From the NCBI GenBank assembly GCA_902592445.1, contig CACJEN010000003.1:113401-177400 (forward strand): a stretch of 64,000 bases of DNA, in the 5' to 3' direction. Every line of letters starts with the position of its first letter. Position 1 is the stretch's first letter. Shown piece by piece: positions 44,615 through 54,950 of the stretch. The notes beneath the pieces were generated by a model, which was given only the letters and a program-made list of their open reading frames with translations, searched no databases and was not told the origin of the DNA. The stretch is from an uncultured Pelagibacteraceae bacterium (GTDB lineage: Bacteria; Pseudomonadota; Alphaproteobacteria; Pelagibacterales; Pelagibacteraceae). The translations under genes were made by a program, and so were the position numbers.

Positions 44615-46372
44615 ATGACAATTTATTCAGCTCCCATAGATGATATGATGTTTCTTTTTGAACATCTAAAAGACAATAAAGAATATAACGAAATAGAAAA
44701 AAATAAAGAAGTTACATCAGATCTTGTAAAAAACATATTAGAAGAGGCTGCAAAAATAAATCAGGATTTAATTCTACCATTAGCAAAAGTAGGAGATGAA
44801 AAACCATGTATTTATGAAAATGGAGTTGTTAGAACGCCTCCAGGTTATAAAGAAGTATATTCAAAATTTATAGAAGACGGATGGGTATCTCTATCTTGTG
44901 ATCCTGAGTATGGCGGACAAGGAATGCCAAAAACTGTCAGTGCATTTTTCGATGAAATGTTATCTTCGTCTAGCTTGTCATTTAAACTTTACAGTGAATT
45001 AAGTATTGGAGCTTATAATTGTCTTAAAACTCATGGAACAGAAGAAATTAAAAATAAATATCTTCCTAAAATAGTAGAGGGAAAGTGGAGTGGCACAATG
45101 TGTTTGACAGAACCTCAGTGCGGTACAGATCTAGGACTGATAAAAACAAAGGCTGTAAAAAATGGAAACGGCTATAAAATAAGTGGGCAAAAAATTTTTA
45201 TAACCTCAGGTGATCACGATCTAACAGAAAACATAATTCATTTAGTTTTAGCAAGAACCCCAGATGCACCAAAAGGCACAAGAGGTATAAGTTTGTTTCT
45301 AGTTCCTAAGTATGAAATAAATGAAGATGGTTCAGTAGGTTCGAGAAACGGAGTTAATACAGTGTCTATTGAGTCTAAAATGGGAATTAAAGGTTCAGCT
45401 ACTTGTGTACTAAGTTTTGATGAAGCGAAAGGCTATATGATTGGTCCTGAAAATAAAGGACTAAATTCAATGTTTACTATGATGAATTTAGAGAGAATCA
45501 TTGTTGGAATTCAAGGTTTAGGAATTTCAGAAACAGCTTATCAAACTGCCTTAAGTTATGCAAAAGAGAGAAAACAAGGTAAGTCGAATGAAAATAAAAA
45601 TGGGGATACAGATTTAATAATTCAGCACGCTGATATTAGAAGAAGTTTGATGAATATGAAATCGATTATCGAGGGAGAAAGAGCCTTGTCATTTTGGATG
45701 GCACAACAAATTGATGTGAGTTTAAATCATAACGACCAGAATGTTAAAAAAAAAGCTGGTGAAATGGTTTCATTAATGACTCCTGTTATTAAGTCTTTTT
45801 TTACCGACATGGCGATGGATATTACAAATGAGGCTATTCAAATATTTGGTGGATACGGATATACCAAAGATCAAGGTATAGAACAATTATTCAGAGATAA
45901 CAGAATTACCCCTATCTACGAAGGTACAAATTCCGTTCAAGCCATAGATTTTGTATTTAGAAAAGTAAGCCAAAAAAATATATTCAGTAATTTTTTATCT
46001 TTAATTGATGAAGAAATTAAGATTTGTAAATCAATTGATAAAATTAAAGATAAAACATTAATTTTAGAAAAATTAAAAAATGTCTTAATAGACTTTACCA
46101 ATTGGATGGATCCAGAAGGCAATACAGAAAAAGATGATATTAGTGCATCATGCAATGATTATTTGAAATACTTTGGTTATACATCTTTAGCATTTGTATG
46201 GTTAAAAGTTTTAAGAAAAAGTTATGAAAATCATTCAACTAATAAAGAATTTTATGATGATAAAATAAATACTGGTAATTATTATTTTGATAAAATTTTA
46301 CCTAGGGTTGATAGCCACTACAAATCAGCAATTTCTGGTAGCAAATACACAATGAGTGCTAAGTTTAACTAA
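44615..46372 (+). CDS. dmdC: 3-methylmercaptopropionyl-CoA dehydrogenase DmdC
   Basis: An acyl-CoA dehydrogenase family flavoprotein of 585 residues with the extra C-terminal domain seen in DmdC and long FadE relatives. The FAD/acyl-CoA region shows LTEPQCGTDLGLIKTKA and KIFITSGDHDLTENI. The catalytic base is Glu436 in PIYEGTNSVQAIDF. In DMSP demethylation it oxidises MMPA-CoA to methylthioacryloyl-CoA. The pathway assignment rests mainly on the adjacent dmdB and dmdA. Alone it could be called a generic acyl-CoA dehydrogenase. Confidence 0.88.
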   Translation: MTIYSAPIDDMMFLFEHLKDNKEYNEIEKNKEVTSDLVKNILEEAAKINQDLILPLAKVGDEKPCIYENGVVRTPPGYKEVYSKFIEDGWVSLSCDPEYGGQGMPKTVSAFFDEMLSSSSLSFKLYSELSIGAYNCLKTHGTEEIKNKYLPKIVEGKWSGTMCLTEPQCGTDLGLIKTKAVKNGNGYKISGQKIFITSGDHDLTENIIHLVLARTPDAPKGTRGISLFLVPKYEINEDGSVGSRNGVNTVSIESKMGIKGSATCVLSFDEAKGYMIGPENKGLNSMFTMMNLERIIVGIQGLGISETAYQTALSYAKERKQGKSNENKNGDTDLIIQHADIRRSLMNMKSIIEGERALSFWMAQQIDVSLNHNDQNVKKKAGEMVSLMTPVIKSFFTDMAMDITNEAIQIFGGYGYTKDQGIEQLFRDNRITPIYEGTNSVQAIDFVFRKVSQKNIFSNFLSLIDEEIKICKSIDKIKDKTLILEKLKNVLIDFTNWMDPEGNTEKDDISASCNDYLKYFGYTSLAFVWLKVLRKSYENHSTNKEFYDDKINTGNYYFDKILPRVDSHYKSAISGSKYTMSAKFN

Positions 46373-47995
46373 GTGAATAAATACAATCAAAATCTTGATA
46401 AAAACGACGCAAATTTTGTTCCATTAACGCCATTAAGTTTTTTAGAAAGAGCTAAGGATATTTATCCTGATTATGTTGGGATAGTTTATGAAGACAGATC
46501 ATACACTTGGTCTGAGATATATAAAAGATGTATAAAATTTGCGAGCGCGCTAGAAAAAATTGGAATTGGCGAAGGAGACACTGTCTCAGTAATGGCTTGT
46601 AACACACCTGAAATTTTTGAGGCTCACTACTCAGTTCCGATGACTGGTGGAATATTAAATACAATAAATATTCGCTTAGATGCAAAAACAGTCTCGTATA
46701 TTTTGGATCATAGCGAAGCAAAAGTATTAATTGTAGACAGGCAGTTTCATGCTGTTGTAAATAAAGCTTTAGAAACTGTTAAGAATAAACCTCTCATAAT
46801 TGATATCCAAGATAATTTTGCTGATCAATCACTACTAAAAAAAATTGGAGAAAAAGAATATGAAGAATTTTTGAACACTGGTGATGAAAACTTTCAATGG
46901 AAAAGGCCTAAAGATGAGTGGCAGGCAATTTCATTGAGTTACACTTCGGGTACTACTGGAAATCCTAAAGGTGTTGTATATCATCATAGAGGCTCATATC
47001 TAATGTCTACTGGAAGTGCGGTTGCGTGGAATATGCCTGCTAGACTCAATTTTTTAACGGTTGTCCCAATGTTTCATTGTAATGGTTGGTGCTATCCATG
47101 GACAATACCTATGTTAAATGGAAAAACTGTTTGTCTTAGAAACATTGACATAAAAAAAATTTTTGAATTAATCGAGGAGCATAAGATAACCCATTTTGGT
47201 GGTGCCCCAATTGTGTTGAATATGATTACGGGAGCATCTGAGAAAGATCAAAAAAAGTTAGGTCATAAAGTATATGTCCTAACAGCAGGAGCACCTCCTC
47301 CAAGTATTATATTTAAAAAAATGCAAGCACTTGGCTTTGAAGTAATGCATGTATATGGACTTACTGAAACATATGGACATATTTTACAGTGTGCTTGGAA
47401 TGACCAATGGGATGATTTAGATGAAGATAAACAAAATGAAATTAAAGCACGTCAAGGTGTTAGATATCCTAACACAGAGGATGTCATGGTTATGGACCCA
47501 GAAACTTTAAAACCTGTTCCAAAAGACGGAAAAACTATGGGAGAAATAATGATTAAAGGAAATGTTGTCATGAAAGGATATTTTAAAGATAAAGAGGCAA
47601 CAGATAAAGCTATGGCAGGAGGCTGGTTTCACTCGGGTGACCTAGCAGTAGCACATCCAGACGGTTATATTAAAATTCAAGATAGATCAAAAGATATAAT
47701 TATTTCTGGGGGTGAAAATATATCTTCAATTGAAATTGAAAATACTTTAGCTAAGCATCCAGCAGTTTCAATAGCCGCAGTTGTTGCAAAGCCTGATGAA
47801 AAATGGGGTGAAGTTCCATGCGCATTTATTGAAAAAGTTCAAGATAAAGAAACAAGTGAGAAGGAGCTAATTGAATTTTGCAAAGAAACCCTTGCAGGAT
47901 TTAAGGTACCAAAAAAAATTGAATTTTGTGAACTGCCAAAAACTTCAACTGGAAAAATTCAAAAATTTGAACTTAGAAAAAAAGCTAAAGAATAA
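46373..47995 (+). CDS. dmdB: 3-methylmercaptopropionate-CoA ligase DmdB
   Basis: An AMP-forming acyl-CoA synthetase of 540 residues with a GTG start directly following dmdC. The P-loop-like ATP motif is SLSYTSGTTGNPKGVVYHH. HVYGLTETYGH and GWFHSGDLAVAHPDGYI (A8) follow, with the C-terminal lysine in LPKTSTGKIQKFELRKK. The FHCNGWCYPW segment lies in the acyl-pocket region. It activates 3-methylmercaptopropionate made by DmdA. It could also accept other short acids. Confidence 0.9.
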   Translation: MNKYNQNLDKNDANFVPLTPLSFLERAKDIYPDYVGIVYEDRSYTWSEIYKRCIKFASALEKIGIGEGDTVSVMACNTPEIFEAHYSVPMTGGILNTINIRLDAKTVSYILDHSEAKVLIVDRQFHAVVNKALETVKNKPLIIDIQDNFADQSLLKKIGEKEYEEFLNTGDENFQWKRPKDEWQAISLSYTSGTTGNPKGVVYHHRGSYLMSTGSAVAWNMPARLNFLTVVPMFHCNGWCYPWTIPMLNGKTVCLRNIDIKKIFELIEEHKITHFGGAPIVLNMITGASEKDQKKLGHKVYVLTAGAPPPSIIFKKMQALGFEVMHVYGLTETYGHILQCAWNDQWDDLDEDKQNEIKARQGVRYPNTEDVMVMDPETLKPVPKDGKTMGEIMIKGNVVMKGYFKDKEATDKAMAGGWFHSGDLAVAHPDGYIKIQDRSKDIIISGGENISSIEIENTLAKHPAVSIAAVVAKPDEKWGEVPCAFIEKVQDKETSEKELIEFCKETLAGFKVPKKIEFCELPKTSTGKIQKFELRKKAKE

Positions 47996-48016
47996 TGTTT
48001 GAAAAATCTTTTAAAA

Positions 48017-48035
48017 TAAGAGAAAAGATCTCTTA
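48017..48035 (+). other. Small hairpin between dmdB and dmdA
   Basis: TAAGAGA (48017-48023) pairs perfectly with TCTCTTA (48029-48035) around a 5-nt AAAGA loop, followed by TTTT. It lies 10 nt before the dmdA ATG. It may act as a weak terminator, an mRNA processing site, or an obstacle to ribosome binding. With only 7 bp, two of them G-C, chance cannot be excluded. Confidence 0.4.
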
Positions 48036-48045
48036 ATTTTAAAAA

Positions 48046-49155
48046 ATGAAAACATTCTCTATAGCTAAATCAAGAAGATTAAGAAGCACTCCTTACACCT
48101 CTAGAATAGAAGAACAAGGAGTTACAGCATATACAACATATAACCATATGTTGCTACCAGCCGCATTCGGATCACTTGAAGATTCCTACCACCATTTGAA
48201 AAAGTCAGTTCAAGTTTGGGACGTAGCAGGGGAAAGACAAGTTGAGATAAATGGAAAAGACTCGGCAAAGCTTGTCCAGCTTATGACATGCAGAGATCTA
48301 TCAAAATCTAAAGATGGCAGATGTTACTATTGCCCAATTATAGACGACAAAGGTGGAATAATAAATGATCCAGTAGTTTTGAGACTAAGTTCAAATAGGT
48401 GGTGGCTATCTATAGCAGATTCTGACGTTTTGCTTTTTGCAAAAGGACTGGCTATCGGTAACAATTTTTCTGTAAATATTTTTGAACCAGATGTGAATAT
48501 AATAGCTGTTCAAGGACCAAAATCTTTTAAATTAATGGAAAAAATATTTGGTGAAAAAATTACTCAACTAAAGTTTTTTGGATTTGATTACTACGACTTT
48601 AAAGGAACAAAACATTTAATTGCTCGATCAGGTTGGTCTAAGCAAGGTGGATACGAAATATATGTTGAACATACTAAATCTGGATTAGATTTATATGATA
48701 CTTTGTTTGAGAAAGGTAAAGACCTTGATGTAAAACCTGGCTGTCCAAATTTAATAGAAAGAATTGAGAGTGCACTTTTATCTTATGGAAATGATATTGA
48801 TATAAATGACAATCCTTTGGAGTGTGGATTTGATAAATTTGTTAATGTGGATAGTGATATTAATTTTTTGGGGAAAAAAAAATTGATAAAAATTAGGTCT
48901 GAAGGTGTAAGTAAAAAGCTAATGGGAGTAAAATTAGATTTGAAAAAAATAAATATTACAGAGTCGATTGATATAATGGACGAAAATAGTAATCCGATTG
49001 GTGAATTAAGATCTGGATGTTATTCACCATATTTTGATCAAGTCATTGGAATAGCTATGCTAAATAAGCCAAATTGGAATGCTAATCAGGCAATAAAAAT
49101 AAAAATTAACGATCAAGCTTTTGATGGAAAAGTTTGTGATTTACCTTTTATTTAG
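48046..49155 (+). CDS. dmdA: Dimethylsulfoniopropionate demethylase DmdA
   Basis: A tetrahydrofolate-dependent methyltransferase of the GcvT fold that transfers a methyl group from DMSP to THF, leaving methylmercaptopropionate. The 369-residue length equals what I recall for Pelagibacter DmdA. Residues matching the sulfonium-binding pocket as I recall it are Trp197, Glu204 and Tyr206 ([15 protein letters not shown]), and [10 protein letters not shown] is near the C-terminus. Unlike GcvT, it lies with acyl-CoA genes, not with gcvH or gcvP. The neighbours dmdC and dmdB support DmdA over a glycine-cleavage T-protein. Confidence 0.93.
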   Translation: MKTFSIAKSRRLRSTPYTSRIEEQGVTAYTTYNHMLLPAAFGSLEDSYHHLKKSVQVWDVAGERQVEINGKDSAKLVQLMTCRDLSKSKDGRCYYCPIIDDKGGIINDPVVLRLSSNRWWLSIADSDVLLFAKGLAIGNNFSVNIFEPDVNIIAVQGPKSFKLMEKIFGEKITQLKFFGFDYYDFKGTKHLIARSGWSKQGGYEIYVEHTKSGLDLYDTLFEKGKDLDVKPGCPNLIERIESALLSYGNDIDINDNPLECGFDKFVNVDSDINFLGKKKLIKIRSEGVSKKLMGVKLDLKKINITESIDIMDENSNPIGELRSGCYSPYFDQVIGIAMLNKPNWNANQAIKIKINDQAFDGKVCDLPFI

Positions 49156-49179
49156 TATAAAACTATTCAAAAAATTACC

Positions 49180-50175
49180 ATGGATATTGCAATTGTAGGG
49201 GCAACAGGAAACGTAGGTCGTAAAACTTTAGAAGTTTTACAACAAAAGAATTTAAATATTGATAATCTCTATTTGGTTGCATCACCAAACAGCGCTGGAA
49301 AGCAATTAGAATTTAATGGAAAAAAGTATTCAATAGAAAATCTAGAAACTTATGATTTTTCTAAAGCAAAAATAACTTTCTTTGCAGCAGGCGGAAAAAT
49401 TTCTGAACAGTATGCAGAAAAGGCTGCAAAACACACTACAGTAATTGACAATTCTAGTTATTTTAGAATGGATCCTGAGGTTCCATTAATAGTTCCTCAA
49501 GTAAATGCTAAAGATATTCAGAAAATGAAAAAAAATATTATTGCTAATCCAAATTGTTCCACAGCACAATTAGTTTTAGTACTAAAGCCTTTGCATGATT
49601 TATTTAAAATTAAAAGAGTTATAGTATCAACCTACCAATCAGTTTCTGGCGGAGGTAAAGCTCCAATGGATGAATTAATTCAACAAACTAAAATGTACTT
49701 AGAATGTAAAGAAATTAAATCAAAAAATTTTACAAAACAAATTGCATTTAACATAATTCCACACATTGATGAATTTTCAGATGATGGTTACACAAAAGAG
49801 GAATTAAAAATGACCAATGAGACAAAAAAAATTTTGGATACAAGAATTGAACTAACAGCAACATGTGTAAGAATACCAGTCTTAGTATCTCATTCGGAAT
49901 CTGTAAATATTGAATTTGAACAAGAATTTTCTTTAGATAAAATCAAACAAGTTTTAAATGATTCTCCCGGTTGTTCAGTCATTGATAAAAAAGAAAATGG
50001 TGGATATGCAACACCAATTGAGGCTGCAGGAAAAAATGAGACTTTTATTTCGAGGATAAGAGAAGATAAAACAAAAAAAAATTCTTTAAATCTTTGGATT
50101 GTTTCAGATAATCTTCTTCGTGGGGCAGCATTAAATTCTGTCGAAATTGCAGAAGCTATTATAAATAATAATTAA
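49180..50175 (+). CDS. asd: Aspartate-semialdehyde dehydrogenase
   Basis: Reduces aspartyl phosphate to aspartate semialdehyde for lysine, methionine, threonine and DAP synthesis. The 331-residue protein starts with IVGATGNVGRKTL and has the catalytic cysteine in NPNCSTAQLVL. VSTYQSVSGGGKAPMDEL and HSESVNIEFE complete the family pattern. It precedes sdhC by 1 nt although its pathway is unrelated to succinate oxidation. Confidence 0.97.
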   Translation: MDIAIVGATGNVGRKTLEVLQQKNLNIDNLYLVASPNSAGKQLEFNGKKYSIENLETYDFSKAKITFFAAGGKISEQYAEKAAKHTTVIDNSSYFRMDPEVPLIVPQVNAKDIQKMKKNIIANPNCSTAQLVLVLKPLHDLFKIKRVIVSTYQSVSGGGKAPMDELIQQTKMYLECKEIKSKNFTKQIAFNIIPHIDEFSDDGYTKEELKMTNETKKILDTRIELTATCVRIPVLVSHSESVNIEFEQEFSLDKIKQVLNDSPGCSVIDKKENGGYATPIEAAGKNETFISRIREDKTKKNSLNLWIVSDNLLRGAALNSVEIAEAIINNN

Positions 50176-50176
50176 A

Positions 50177-50557
50177 ATGCAAAATAATCCTTTATCACCT
50201 CATATACAAATTTATAAATGGCACATTTCATCATTAGTATCAATTACAACAAGAATTACGGGAATAATAAATACAATTGTTATTTCACTTTTATGTTTAT
50301 GGATTTCTTCTTTGTTGCTAGGTGAAGAAACTTATAAGTCGGTAAATTACTTTTTAAGCTCTTTTTTTGGAAAATTTTTTGTTATAGGTATTATTTGGTC
50401 TTTTAGCTTCCAAATGTTAAGTGAGATCAGGCACATTATTATGGATTTAGGTTACGGATTTGATTTAAAAACAACAAAAATTACTGGCTCTATGGTAATC
50501 ATTGGATCATTTATACTAACAATTTTAATTTATTTAATTGGGAGAAATTTAATCTAA
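50177..50557 (+). CDS. sdhC: Succinate dehydrogenase cytochrome b556 subunit
   Basis: A 126-residue membrane anchor with three TM helices. The family start LSPHIQIYKWHISSLVSITTR is at residues ~6-26, and the haem-ligand His lies in LSEIRHIIMDLGYG (~residue 82). It helps bind haem b and ubiquinone. It overlaps sdhD by one base. Confidence 0.94.
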   Translation: MQNNPLSPHIQIYKWHISSLVSITTRITGIINTIVISLLCLWISSLLLGEETYKSVNYFLSSFFGKFFVIGIIWSFSFQMLSEIRHIIMDLGYGFDLKTTKITGSMVIIGSFILTILIYLIGRNLI

Positions 50558-50883
50558 TGAAATCAGTTACTAAAAAATGGATCTTTTTAAAAATAAGCTC
50601 GCTGATTTTAATACCATTGATGTTTTGGTTCATTTTAAATTTTGTATCCATTTATGATAATGATTATCAATCTGTAATCAGTTTCTTAAATTCTCAACCA
50701 TCAAAATTTTTAGTTAGTATTTTTTTAATATTTGCCTATTTTTTTTCTGCTCTAAGTATTAGTGAGGTATTCGAAGATTATATACGTGATGAAAATATCA
50801 AAAATGCCGCAAACAAAGCTTTAAATTTATTTGCTATAATATTTCCATTAATTACAATTATCATATTATTTAATTTAAACTAA
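50557..50883 (+). CDS. sdhD: Succinate dehydrogenase hydrophobic membrane anchor subunit
   Basis: A 108-residue anchor with three hydrophobic helices (about 10-32, 48-68, 87-107). The sequence is poorly conserved, but its place between sdhC and sdhA with one-base overlaps at both ends is diagnostic. The usual His haem ligand of SdhD is not obvious, since the polar stretch [11 protein letters not shown] contains none. Confidence 0.85.
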   Translation: MKSVTKKWIFLKISSLILIPLMFWFILNFVSIYDNDYQSVISFLNSQPSKFLVSIFLIFAYFFSALSISEVFEDYIRDENIKNAANKALNLFAIIFPLITIIILFNLN

Positions 50884-52658
50884 TGACTGCATATAAAATT
50901 ATAGATCACGAATATGATGTAGTTGTTCTTGGAGCTGGCGGTTCAGGTCTAAGAGCGGCTGTAGGCTTAAGTGAAGCTGGTCTTAAAACAGCATGTATCT
51001 CGAAAGTATTTCCAACTAGAAGCCATACTTCTGCTGCTCAAGGTGGTATTTCAGCTGCACTTGGAAATATGGGAGAGGATGACTGGCGTTGGCACATGTA
51101 TGATACTGTCAAAGGTGCAGATTGGCTAGGTGATCAAGACAGTATTGAGTATTTGTGCAAAGAGGCTCCAAAGGCAGTTATTGAATTAGAAAAGTATGGT
51201 GTCCCATTTAGTAGAACAGAAGATGGAAAAATTTATCAAAGACCGTTTGGAGGAATGACTAAAAATTATGGTAATGGAATAGTTCAAAGGACCTGTGCAG
51301 CGGCAGATAGAACAGGTCATGCAATTTTACATACTCTTTATGGGCAAGCACTTAAACATAACACAGAATTTTTTATTGAATATTTTGCATTAGATTTGTT
51401 AATGAAAGATGGTCAGTGCAAGGGACTAATTGCATGGAATTTAAATGATGGAACTATACATAGATTTAGATCGCATATAACTATAATTGCCACTGGAGGT
51501 TACGGCAAAGTATACTATTCAGCTACTTCTGCTCATACTTGCACAGGAGATGGAAACGCCATGGTATTAAGAGCTGGATTGCCATTACAAGATATGGAAT
51601 TTGTTCAGTTTCATCCAACTGGTATTTATGGTCATGGCACCTTGATTTCTGAGGGTGTAAGAGGTGAAGGTGGATACCTTGTTAATTCCAAAGGTGAAAG
51701 ATTTATGGAGAGATATGCTCCTAATGCGAAAGACTTAGCATCTAGAGATGTAGTAAGCAGGTCAATGTCAATTGAAATTAACGAAGGAAGAGGAGTCGGT
51801 AATGACAAAGATCATGTTCATTTATATTTAAATCATCTAGATAAAGATGTTATCGAAAATAGGTTGCCTGGAATTACAGAAGCAGCAAGATTATTTGCGA
51901 ACGTTGATGTAACTAAAGACCCAATTCCTGTTGTACCAACGGTTCATTATAACATGGGTGGAATACCCACAAATTATAAAGCTGAAGTTTTAACAGTTAA
52001 TGGTTCAGAAAAAACTGTACCTGGACTAATGGCTATAGGTGAAGCTGCATGTGTATCAGTACACGGCGCAAATAGATTGGGCTCTAACTCTTTAATTGAT
52101 CTTGTTGTTTTTGGAAGATCAGCAGCAAAAAGAGCAGCCGAAATTGTTAAGCCTGGCACTCCTCATGAAGAAATTAGTGAGACTGAAACTGAAAAATGTT
52201 TATCGCGGTTTGATAAATTAAGAAATGCAGATGGTGAAAATTCTACAGCAGAATTAAGACTTTCAATGCAAAAAACAATGCAATCAAAATGTGCAGTTTT
52301 TAGAACCGAAAAAAATCTTAAAGAGGGAGTAGATGAAATTAGAAAAACCTATGATGGAATGGACTCTATTTCAGTAAAAGATAGATCACTAGTATTTAAT
52401 ACAGACTTAGTTGAAACACTTGAATTTGATAACCTAATTCGTCAAGCGATAACAACTGTAGATTCGGCTTTTCACAGAAAAGAAAGCAGAGGCGCACATG
52501 CAAGAGAAGATTATCCAAAAAGAGATGATCAAAAATTTATGAAACACAGCCTTGCTTGGTGTGATGGTAAAAATACTAAAATTGAATACAGAGATGTTCA
52601 TAAATCAACTTTAACAAATGAAGTCCAATATTTTCCACCTCAAGAAAGAGTTTATTGA
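50883..52658 (+). CDS. sdhA: Succinate dehydrogenase flavoprotein subunit
   Basis: The catalytic subunit of complex II, 591 residues. It has the dinucleotide fold [15 protein letters not shown], the covalent-FAD His in [15 protein letters not shown], and the substrate motif [21 protein letters not shown] and [17 protein letters not shown] are also present. The active-site arginine lies in the [11 protein letters not shown] region. It oxidises succinate to fumarate and feeds the quinone pool. Confidence 0.98.
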   Translation: MTAYKIIDHEYDVVVLGAGGSGLRAAVGLSEAGLKTACISKVFPTRSHTSAAQGGISAALGNMGEDDWRWHMYDTVKGADWLGDQDSIEYLCKEAPKAVIELEKYGVPFSRTEDGKIYQRPFGGMTKNYGNGIVQRTCAAADRTGHAILHTLYGQALKHNTEFFIEYFALDLLMKDGQCKGLIAWNLNDGTIHRFRSHITIIATGGYGKVYYSATSAHTCTGDGNAMVLRAGLPLQDMEFVQFHPTGIYGHGTLISEGVRGEGGYLVNSKGERFMERYAPNAKDLASRDVVSRSMSIEINEGRGVGNDKDHVHLYLNHLDKDVIENRLPGITEAARLFANVDVTKDPIPVVPTVHYNMGGIPTNYKAEVLTVNGSEKTVPGLMAIGEAACVSVHGANRLGSNSLIDLVVFGRSAAKRAAEIVKPGTPHEEISETETEKCLSRFDKLRNADGENSTAELRLSMQKTMQSKCAVFRTEKNLKEGVDEIRKTYDGMDSISVKDRSLVFNTDLVETLEFDNLIRQAITTVDSAFHRKESRGAHAREDYPKRDDQKFMKHSLAWCDGKNTKIEYRDVHKSTLTNEVQYFPPQERVY

Positions 52659-53431
52659 TGGTTCAAATAAATTTACCTGAGAATTCAAAAATTCAAAAAG
52701 GTAAATATTTTAAAGACAAAACCAACTCAAAAAATATTAGAAAAGTTAATATTTACAGGTGGGATCCCTCAACAGGTGATAAACCAAGAATAGATACCTA
52801 CGAAGTAGACATGGACAATTGTCCATCTAAAGTTTTAGATATTTTAAATAAAATAAAAAACGAGATTGACCCAACAATAACTTACAGAAGATCATGTGCT
52901 CATGGAGTGTGTGGTTCATGTGCAATGAACATGGGAGGTAAAAATGGTCTTGCATGCACTACCCCACATTCTGAAATTAAAGGAGATATTAACATTTATC
53001 CTTTGCCACATTTAAAAGTAAAAAAAGATTTAATAGGTGATCTTGATGGTCTTTACAAACAATATAAATCTATAGAACCTTGGTTGAAAAACAAATCTAC
53101 ATCAGAAAGTAAAGAAATACATCAATCCCAAAAAGATAGATCAAAATTAGATGGAGCTTACGAGTGCATTATGTGTGCTTGCTGTTCAACATCTTGCCCA
53201 AGTTACTGGTGGAATGGAGATAAATATCTTGGACCAGCAGTATTGTTGCAAGCTTATAGGTGGATAGTTGATAGTAGAGATGAAGAAAGAAAAAAAAGAT
53301 TAGAAAAAGTTGCTGATGAATTAAAACTTTATAGATGTCATACTATTATGAACTGTACAAATGCTTGTCCTAAAGGATTAAATCCAGCAAAAGCTATTGC
53401 TGAGATAAAAAAAATGCTTGCAACGACTTAA
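52658..53431 (+). CDS. sdhB: Succinate dehydrogenase iron-sulfur subunit
   Basis: The three-cluster electron carrier of complex II. ATG 52658 shares its A with the sdhA TGA stop and gives 257 residues. The TTG three bases earlier is unlikely. The 2Fe-2S cysteines are in [15 protein letters not shown], and the 4Fe-4S and 3Fe-4S ligands in [16 protein letters not shown] and [15 protein letters not shown]. All ligands are intact. Confidence 0.98.
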   Translation: MVQINLPENSKIQKGKYFKDKTNSKNIRKVNIYRWDPSTGDKPRIDTYEVDMDNCPSKVLDILNKIKNEIDPTITYRRSCAHGVCGSCAMNMGGKNGLACTTPHSEIKGDINIYPLPHLKVKKDLIGDLDGLYKQYKSIEPWLKNKSTSESKEIHQSQKDRSKLDGAYECIMCACCSTSCPSYWWNGDKYLGPAVLLQAYRWIVDSRDEERKKRLEKVADELKLYRCHTIMNCTNACPKGLNPAKAIAEIKKMLATT

Positions 53432-53455
53432 TTACTTAATTAAACAATTTTATCA

Positions 53456-54949
53456 ATGAATTTAATCGAACACTATATTGGTGGAAAAATAGTAACAGGA
53501 TCATCAAGTAGAAAAGGTAAAGTATTTAATCCTGCAACTGGTACCCAAGAGTCTGAAGTTTTACTAGCATCTAAATCAGATCTTGATTTAGCTGTACAAA
53601 AAGCAAAAAAATCATTTGAAAGTTGGTCTAATACTCCTCCTCTTCAAAGGGCGAGAATTATTTTTAAATATAAAGAATTAATAGAAAAAAATTCTGATCT
53701 CTTAACTAAACTTATAGTTTCTGAACACGGAAAAGTTTATGATGATGCCAAGGGTTCACTTACTAGAGGTTTAGAAGTTGTTGAATTTGCTTGTGGGATT
53801 CCTCAGATGTTAAAAGGTGAATTTACAGAAAATGTTGGAACTAACATTGACAGTTGGTCTACAAGACAACCTTTAGGAGTTTGTGCAGGTATTACTCCTT
53901 TTAATTTCCCTGCTATGGTTCCAATGTGGATGTTCCCAATGGCAATAGCGTGTGGAAATACTTTTATTTTAAAACCATCAGAAAAAGACCCATCTTGCTC
54001 AATAAAGCTTGCTGAACTATTTTCAGAAGCTGGTCTTCCAGATGGAGTTTTAAACGTTGTTAATGGAGATAAAGAAGTTGTAGACGCAATATTAGAAAAT
54101 AAAGATATAGCAGCAGTTAGTTTTGTAGGTTCAACACCTATAGCAAAATATATTTATGAGACAGCTGCAAAGAATGAAAAACGTGTTCAAGCTTTAGGTG
54201 GAGCTAAAAATCATTGTGTTGTAATGCCAGATTGTGACCTTGATCAAGCTGTAAATGGCTTAATTGGAGCAGCCTATGGTTCTGCGGGGGAAAGATGTAT
54301 GGCACAATCAGTTGCTGTTGCAGTTGGAAATGTTGGAGATAAATTAGTTGAACAATTAGCAAAAAAAGTTGAAGCATTAAAAGTGGGACCAGGGATGGAT
54401 AAATCTTCAGAAATGGGTCCATTAGTAACCAAAGAACATCTTGAGAAAGTAAAAGGCTATGTTGATTTGGGAGTACAAGAAGGTGCAAAATTAGTTGTTG
54501 ATGGAAGGGATATAAAATTACAAGGATATGAGGAAGGTTATTACATTGGTGGCTGTCTGTTTGATAATGTAAAAAAGGAAATGAGAATTTACAAAGAAGA
54601 AATTTTTGGACCTGTATTGTCAGTAGTAAGAGCAAAAGATTTTGACGAGGCTATAAATCTAATAAACGATCATGAGTTTGGAAACGGAACCAGTGTTTAT
54701 ACAAGAGATGGAGATACAGGTAGGACATTTGCAAATAAAATTAAAGTTGGAATGGTTGGAATTAATATCCCAATACCAGTTCCAGTAGCCTTTCACAGTT
54801 TTGGGGGATGGAAACGTTCATTATTTGGAGATCAGCATATGCATGGTCCAGAGGGTGTAAGATTTTATACAAAATTAAAAACAATAACTTCTAGATGGCC
54901 TTCAGGAATAAGAATGAATCCTGAATTTGTTATGCCAACAATGAAATAA
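53456..54949 (+). CDS. mmsA: CoA-acylating methylmalonate-semialdehyde dehydrogenase
   Basis: An ALDH-family enzyme of 497 residues converting methylmalonate or malonate semialdehyde to propionyl- or acetyl-CoA. The MMSDH hallmark [12 protein letters not shown] has the catalytic Cys. [14 protein letters not shown] and [15 protein letters not shown] are typical of this subfamily and differ from ordinary ALDHs. It sits between sdhB and mdh. Its link to valine, beta-alanine or inositol catabolism cannot be decided here. Confidence 0.93.
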   Translation: MNLIEHYIGGKIVTGSSSRKGKVFNPATGTQESEVLLASKSDLDLAVQKAKKSFESWSNTPPLQRARIIFKYKELIEKNSDLLTKLIVSEHGKVYDDAKGSLTRGLEVVEFACGIPQMLKGEFTENVGTNIDSWSTRQPLGVCAGITPFNFPAMVPMWMFPMAIACGNTFILKPSEKDPSCSIKLAELFSEAGLPDGVLNVVNGDKEVVDAILENKDIAAVSFVGSTPIAKYIYETAAKNEKRVQALGGAKNHCVVMPDCDLDQAVNGLIGAAYGSAGERCMAQSVAVAVGNVGDKLVEQLAKKVEALKVGPGMDKSSEMGPLVTKEHLEKVKGYVDLGVQEGAKLVVDGRDIKLQGYEEGYYIGGCLFDNVKKEMRIYKEEIFGPVLSVVRAKDFDEAINLINDHEFGNGTSVYTRDGDTGRTFANKIKVGMVGINIPIPVPVAFHSFGGWKRSLFGDQHMHGPEGVRFYTKLKTITSRWPSGIRMNPEFVMPTMK

Positions 54950-54950
54950 T

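Noticed and set aside
48046..49155. Glycine cleavage T-protein (GcvT)
   Set aside because: It lies with dmdB and dmdC, has the DmdA length and pocket residues, and gcvH/gcvP are not adjacent.
54204..54635. 143-codon antisense ORF opposite mmsA
   Set aside because: Leu/His/Gln-rich translation typical of the reverse complement of AT-rich coding DNA. The plus strand encodes a conserved ALDH with its catalytic Cys.
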